Of a stretch of DNA of 35,742 bases, positions 32,758-35,742 are shown one piece after another. The stretch lies in NCBI RefSeq assembly GCF_004328075.1, contig NZ_SJFN01000043.1, positions 1 through 35,742 of the forward strand, written 5' to 3'. The first letter of the stretch is position 1. Every line of letters begins with the position of its first letter. Both the position numbers and the translations under genes were made by a program. The notes below the pieces were generated by a model. That model was given only the letters and a program-made list of their open reading frames with translations. It did no database searches and was not told the DNA's origin. This DNA is from Siculibacillus lacustris. Lineage in GTDB: Bacteria > Pseudomonadota > Alphaproteobacteria > Rhizobiales > Ancalomicrobiaceae.

Positions 32758-33933
32758 TCACCGCGCCAGTTCGCGCGCCGCCCGGTCGAGCCCTTCCAGC
32801 GTCAGCGGATACATCCGCCCGGCCATCGCCCGGCGCACCATCTCGATCGACGGGGTGAAGCGCCAGGCGGTCTCGGGCACCGGGTTGAGCCACGCCGCCT
32901 TGGGGTGGACGGTGGTCATGCGGTCGAGCCACACCGCGCCGGCCTCCTCGTTCCAGTGCTCGACCGACCCGCCGGGCATCGTCAGCTCGTAGGGGCTCAT
33001 GGTCGCATCGCCGACGAAGATCACCTTGTAGTCCGACGGATATTTGTGGAGCAGCGAGAAGGTCTCGATCGTCTCCGAGTGGCGGCGGTCGTTGCGCTTC
33101 CACACCCGGTCGTAGAGACAGTTGTGGAAATAGAACCACTCCATGGTCTTGAACTCGCCGCGCACCGCCGCGAACAGCTCCTCGCAGACCCGCACGTGGT
33201 CGTCCATCGAACCGCCGATGTCGAAGAATACCAGGAGCTTGACCGCGTTGCGCCGCTCGGGCCGCATCTGCACGTCGAGGAAGCCGTGCGCCGCGGTCGC
33301 CTTGACGGTGCCGTCGAGGTCGAGCTCGTCGGCCGCGCCCTGGCGGGCGAAGCGGCGCAGGCGCTTCAGGGCGACCTTGATGTTGCGTGTTCCGAGCTCC
33401 GCCGAGCCGTCGAGATCGCGGAATTCGCGCTTGTCCCAGACCTTGACCGCCCGCCGGTGGCGGCTCTGGTCCTGGCCGATCCGCACCCCTTCCGGGTTGT
33501 AGCCGTAGGCGCCGAAGGGCGAGGTGCCGGCCGTACCGATCCACTTGTTGCCGCCCTGATGGCGCTTCTTCTGCTCGGCGAGGCGTTCCTTGAGCGTCTC
33601 CATCAGCTTCTCGAAGCCGCCGAGCGCCTGGATCTTGGCCTTCTCCTCCTCCGACAGGAAGCGTTCGGCGAGCTTGGCCAGCCATTCCGCCGGCAATTCG
33701 GTGGGCGCGGCCTCGCCGAGCCCGACGATTCCCTTGAACACCCGGCCGAACACCTGATCGAAGCGATCGAGGTGCCTTTCGTCTTTGACCAGGCAGACCC
33801 GGGCGAGATGGTAGAAGTCGTCGACCTGCTTTTCCGCCAGATCCGCCTCCAGCGCCTCCATCAGAGTGAGGTACTCGCGCACCGACACCGGCACCCCGGC
33901 CGACTTCAGTTCGGTGAAGAAGGTGATGAACAT
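32758..33933 (-). CDS. CoxE-like VWA-domain protein
   Basis: The 391-residue product begins MFITFFTELKSAGVPVSVRE, typical of CoxE-like proteins. The VWA domain starts near residue 230 with KLLVFFDIGGSMDDH; the DIGGS element (238-242) corresponds to the metal-ion site. Later segments FYFHNCLYDRVW and VGDATMSPYELT are also family features. Such proteins act with MoxR ATPases in maturation of protein complexes. The matching MoxR gene is at 27741-28586, about 4 kb away on the opposite strand. Confidence 0.92.
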   Translation of the reverse strand: MFITFFTELKSAGVPVSVREYLTLMEALEADLAEKQVDDFYHLARVCLVKDERHLDRFDQVFGRVFKGIVGLGEAAPTELPAEWLAKLAERFLSEEEKAKIQALGGFEKLMETLKERLAEQKKRHQGGNKWIGTAGTSPFGAYGYNPEGVRIGQDQSRHRRAVKVWDKREFRDLDGSAELGTRNIKVALKRLRRFARQGAADELDLDGTVKATAAHGFLDVQMRPERRNAVKLLVFFDIGGSMDDHVRVCEELFAAVRGEFKTMEWFYFHNCLYDRVWKRNDRRHSETIETFSLLHKYPSDYKVIFVGDATMSPYELTMPGGSVEHWNEEAGAVWLDRMTTVHPKAAWLNPVPETAWRFTPSIEMVRRAMAGRMYPLTLEGLDRAARELAR

Positions 33934-34048
33934 GGCGGCTCCGTTGCGTGGCGGCGGGGCCGATTGTCGGGGCTCCCGCCCGCCGCGGCAAGGGCGTACG
34001 AGACTGCCGCCGGTTGGAAAGCCGTCTCCCGGGGCTTCCGCAGAGTTC

Positions 34049-34063
34049 TTAACGACGCGTCAA
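34049..34063 (+). promoter_or_regulatory. Weak CtrA-like box upstream of the chemoreceptor
   Basis: TTAACGACGCGTCAA has one intact TTAA half-site and a TCAA second half at the correct seven-base spacing. It lies 44 bases before the chemoreceptor ATG. With one mismatch it is suggestive only. Confidence 0.25.
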
Positions 34064-34106
34064 CCAAGATCGTCGATGGTCGCCGCGGAGCTCGGGAGGA
34101 AATCGA

Positions 34107-35477
34107 ATGTCGTTGTTTCGCAAGCGTGAAGAGATCGTGCAGCCGGTCGCGTTCGACCGCGCGGACACCTTGCGGACCACCGAGGTGGTCACGGTCCTCG
34201 CCGCCGTCGCCGCGCGCCGCCCCTTGCCCGATCTCTCCAGCCTGCCGCCGATGTTCGCCGAAACGATCCGCGCCCTCGACGCCGCCCTCGGCGAGCGCGA
34301 CCGCTCGAGCCTCGAGGCCGCCGTCGCCTATTCGATGAAGGCGAGCGAGGCGATGGCCGCCTCCGCCCGGATCACCGGCGAAGTCCGCGAGACCGCGGCT
34401 CGCGCCGGGACCATGGCCGCCGGCACCGAGGAACTGACCGCGACGATCCGCCAGATCACCGCGGGCAGCGACGAAGTCGCCCGCGCCATGGACACCGCCA
34501 ACCGCGCCATGACCGGCGGCGTCGAAGCGGCCGCCGGGGCGGCGGACTCCAGCCGGACGATCGGCACCTCCTTCGCCCGCATGAATACCGCCGCCGAGGA
34601 ACTCTCTGCCGCCGCCGGCCAGATCGGCACCTTCGTCGGCACCATCGAGGCTCTGGCGCAGCAGACCAATCTCCTCGCCCTCAACGCCACCATCGAAGCC
34701 GCCCGGGCCGGCGACGCGGGCCGCGGCTTCGCGGTCGTCGCCTCGGAAGTGAAGCTCCTGTCGGGCCAGACCCAGAAGGCGACCGAAGACATCCGCGCCC
34801 GCATCGCCCGTCTCGGCAGCCACGTCGGCGAACTCGCCGAGAGCGTCGCCGCCGTCCGCTCCCTGGTCGACGTCAGCGCCGAACGCAGCGACGCCGCCCG
34901 CGCCGCCATCGAAGAGGTGCGCGGGCTGGTCGCCGAGAGCGCCGGACGCATGACCGAGATCGCCGGGACCCTGCAGGAACAGGCCGCTGCCGTCGATCAG
35001 GTCGCCGAAGGCGTCCAGGCGATCTCCGACCACGCCAACGACGCCGCCGAGCACATCCAGGACGTCAACCGGTCGATCGCCGGCTGCGAGGCGATGATCG
35101 ATCGGCAGTTCGGCGAGATCGAACGCGCCGGCATGCCGGACTACGTCCTGCACCGCGCCAAGTCCGATCACTTCATCTGGAAGAAGCGCCTGTCCGAAGT
35201 GATCGCCGGGATCGTCGTGCTGAAGCCGAGCGACCTCACCGACCACCACGATTGCCGCCTCGGCAAATGGTACGAGAAGGTCGCCGATGCGAGCCTGACC
35301 GGCCACCCGGCCTTCGCCGCACTGATGGCGCCCCATCGATCGGTGCACGAGAGCGGCAAGCAGGTCGCGACCTGCATCGCCGCCGGCGACCGCCGCGGCG
35401 CGCTCGAAGCCTATGCCGCGATGGACCGCGCCTCCGCCGAAGTCGTCGCCTGCCTCGACCGACTGATCGCCCGCTGA
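34107..35477 (+). CDS. Soluble methyl-accepting chemotaxis protein with C-terminal CZB zinc-binding domain
   Basis: The 456-residue product has no membrane segment. The MCP signalling region covers about residues 95-325, with the CheA/CheW-contacting tip [20 protein letters not shown] (about 183-202) and [13 protein letters not shown] after it. The C-terminus (about 345-456) is a chemoreceptor zinc-binding (CZB) domain: [25 protein letters not shown] with Cys383, and HRSVHESGK with His410 and His414. TlpD of Helicobacter has this layout and senses reactive oxygen species or hypochlorous acid through the zinc site. GGGAGGAAATCGA precedes the ATG, a strong ribosome site. The domain at residues 1-90 is unknown. 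It presumably feeds into the flagellar motor encoded nearby. Confidence 0.95.
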   Translation: MSLFRKREEIVQPVAFDRADTLRTTEVVTVLAAVAARRPLPDLSSLPPMFAETIRALDAALGERDRSSLEAAVAYSMKASEAMAASARITGEVRETAARAGTMAAGTEELTATIRQITAGSDEVARAMDTANRAMTGGVEAAAGAADSSRTIGTSFARMNTAAEELSAAAGQIGTFVGTIEALAQQTNLLALNATIEAARAGDAGRGFAVVASEVKLLSGQTQKATEDIRARIARLGSHVGELAESVAAVRSLVDVSAERSDAARAAIEEVRGLVAESAGRMTEIAGTLQEQAAAVDQVAEGVQAISDHANDAAEHIQDVNRSIAGCEAMIDRQFGEIERAGMPDYVLHRAKSDHFIWKKRLSEVIAGIVVLKPSDLTDHHDCRLGKWYEKVADASLTGHPAFAALMAPHRSVHESGKQVATCIAAGDRRGALEAYAAMDRASAEVVACLDRLIAR

Positions 35478-35495
35478 AGCCGCAGCGGCCGGCGC

Positions 35496-35742
35496 GGTCG
35501 TGTCCCATGAAGTGGTGTAGCTGACGAGAACGGTGGTCATCGGCGGTGCGGCGGTATGGTCGGAGTTGCGAGAACCAACCCGACCGAGGAGCCACCGATG
35601 ACCGACATGATGATGAGCCTACGGACGCTCGTGGAGAAGAGCGCCGACGCCGATGTTTTGCGCGAGATGATCGGCTTCGCCGCGGAGCGCCTGATGGAGC
35701 TGGAGATCGGCGCCCACACCGGTGCCGAATGGGGCGAGAAGA
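35496..35742 (+). mobile_element. IS256-family insertion sequence, left part (runs off the window)
   Basis: The transposase start at 35598 identifies the element. The about 100 bases before it, beginning near GGTCGTGTCCCATGAAGTGG, look like an IS left end with its terminal repeat. The right end is outside the window, so the exact boundary and any target duplication cannot be set. Confidence 0.7.
35598..35742 (+). CDS. IS256-family transposase, N-terminal part (truncated by window end)
   Basis: The 48 visible residues begin MTDMMMSLRTLVEKSADADV and continue LREMIGFAAERLMELEIGAH, then TGAEWGEK. This is the conserved N-terminal region of IS256-type (mutator) DDE transposases. The catalytic residues lie downstream of the window. 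AGGAG precedes the ATG (GACCGAGGAGCCACCG). Whether the gene is intact cannot be judged. Confidence 0.88.
   Translation, partial: MTDMMMSLRTLVEKSADADVLREMIGFAAERLMELEIGAHTGAEWGEK

Noticed and set aside
1-35742. tRNA, rRNA genes and CRISPR arrays
   Set aside because: None was recognised on either strand by reading; no regular repeat-spacer pattern was seen.

Overview
The window is very GC-rich DNA from an alphaproteobacterium, most likely of the order Hyphomicrobiales (Rhizobiales). This is inferred from gene content: flaF, flbT, fliX, a MotE-type protein, a DUF6468-type protein beside fliM, a single-cysteine DksA, and sites resembling alphaproteobacterial CtrA boxes. I cannot name a genus from the sequence alone.

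Bases 1-27500 are one large flagellar cluster in several facing and opposing operons. In order they hold: the tail of a FliO-like protein and fliP (+); a giant periplasmic TPR protein, motE, a DUF6468-type gene, fliM and fliL (-); flgF, flgG, flgA and flgH (+); dksA and fliX (-); flgI, a rod-binding protein, flgN and a glycosyltransferase (+); flaF, flbT and flagellin 1 (-); a FlaG-like gene and flagellin 2 (+); then an operon read leftwards, flgE, flgK, flgL and two more glycosyltransferases (-). Three near-consensus sigma-54 promoters lie exactly in front of flgF, flgI and flgE, so rod/ring, P-ring and hook operons look RpoN-dependent. A TTAA-N7-TTAA box lies upstream of flagellin 1, and TTAACCAT half-sites sit in the fliL/flgF divergent region, which suggests CtrA input.

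The least expected feature of the flagellar part is a family of three related cytosolic glycosyltransferases. They are carried as the last genes of the flgI and flgE operons and flank the two flagellin genes. They are candidates for a flagellin or hook glycosylation module. The two flagellins are close paralogues in inverted orientation around a FlaG-like gene. This gives them the geometry for recombination, promoter exchange or inversion.

Bases 27700-35480 hold housekeeping and accessory genes: a MoxR AAA ATPase (+) and its usual CoxE-like VWA partner (-), separated by a SixA-like phosphatase, a ycjX-ycjF pair and a universal stress protein. A soluble chemoreceptor with a C-terminal zinc-binding CZB domain follows. 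The window ends inside an IS256-family insertion sequence. No rRNA, tRNA or CRISPR array was recognised.
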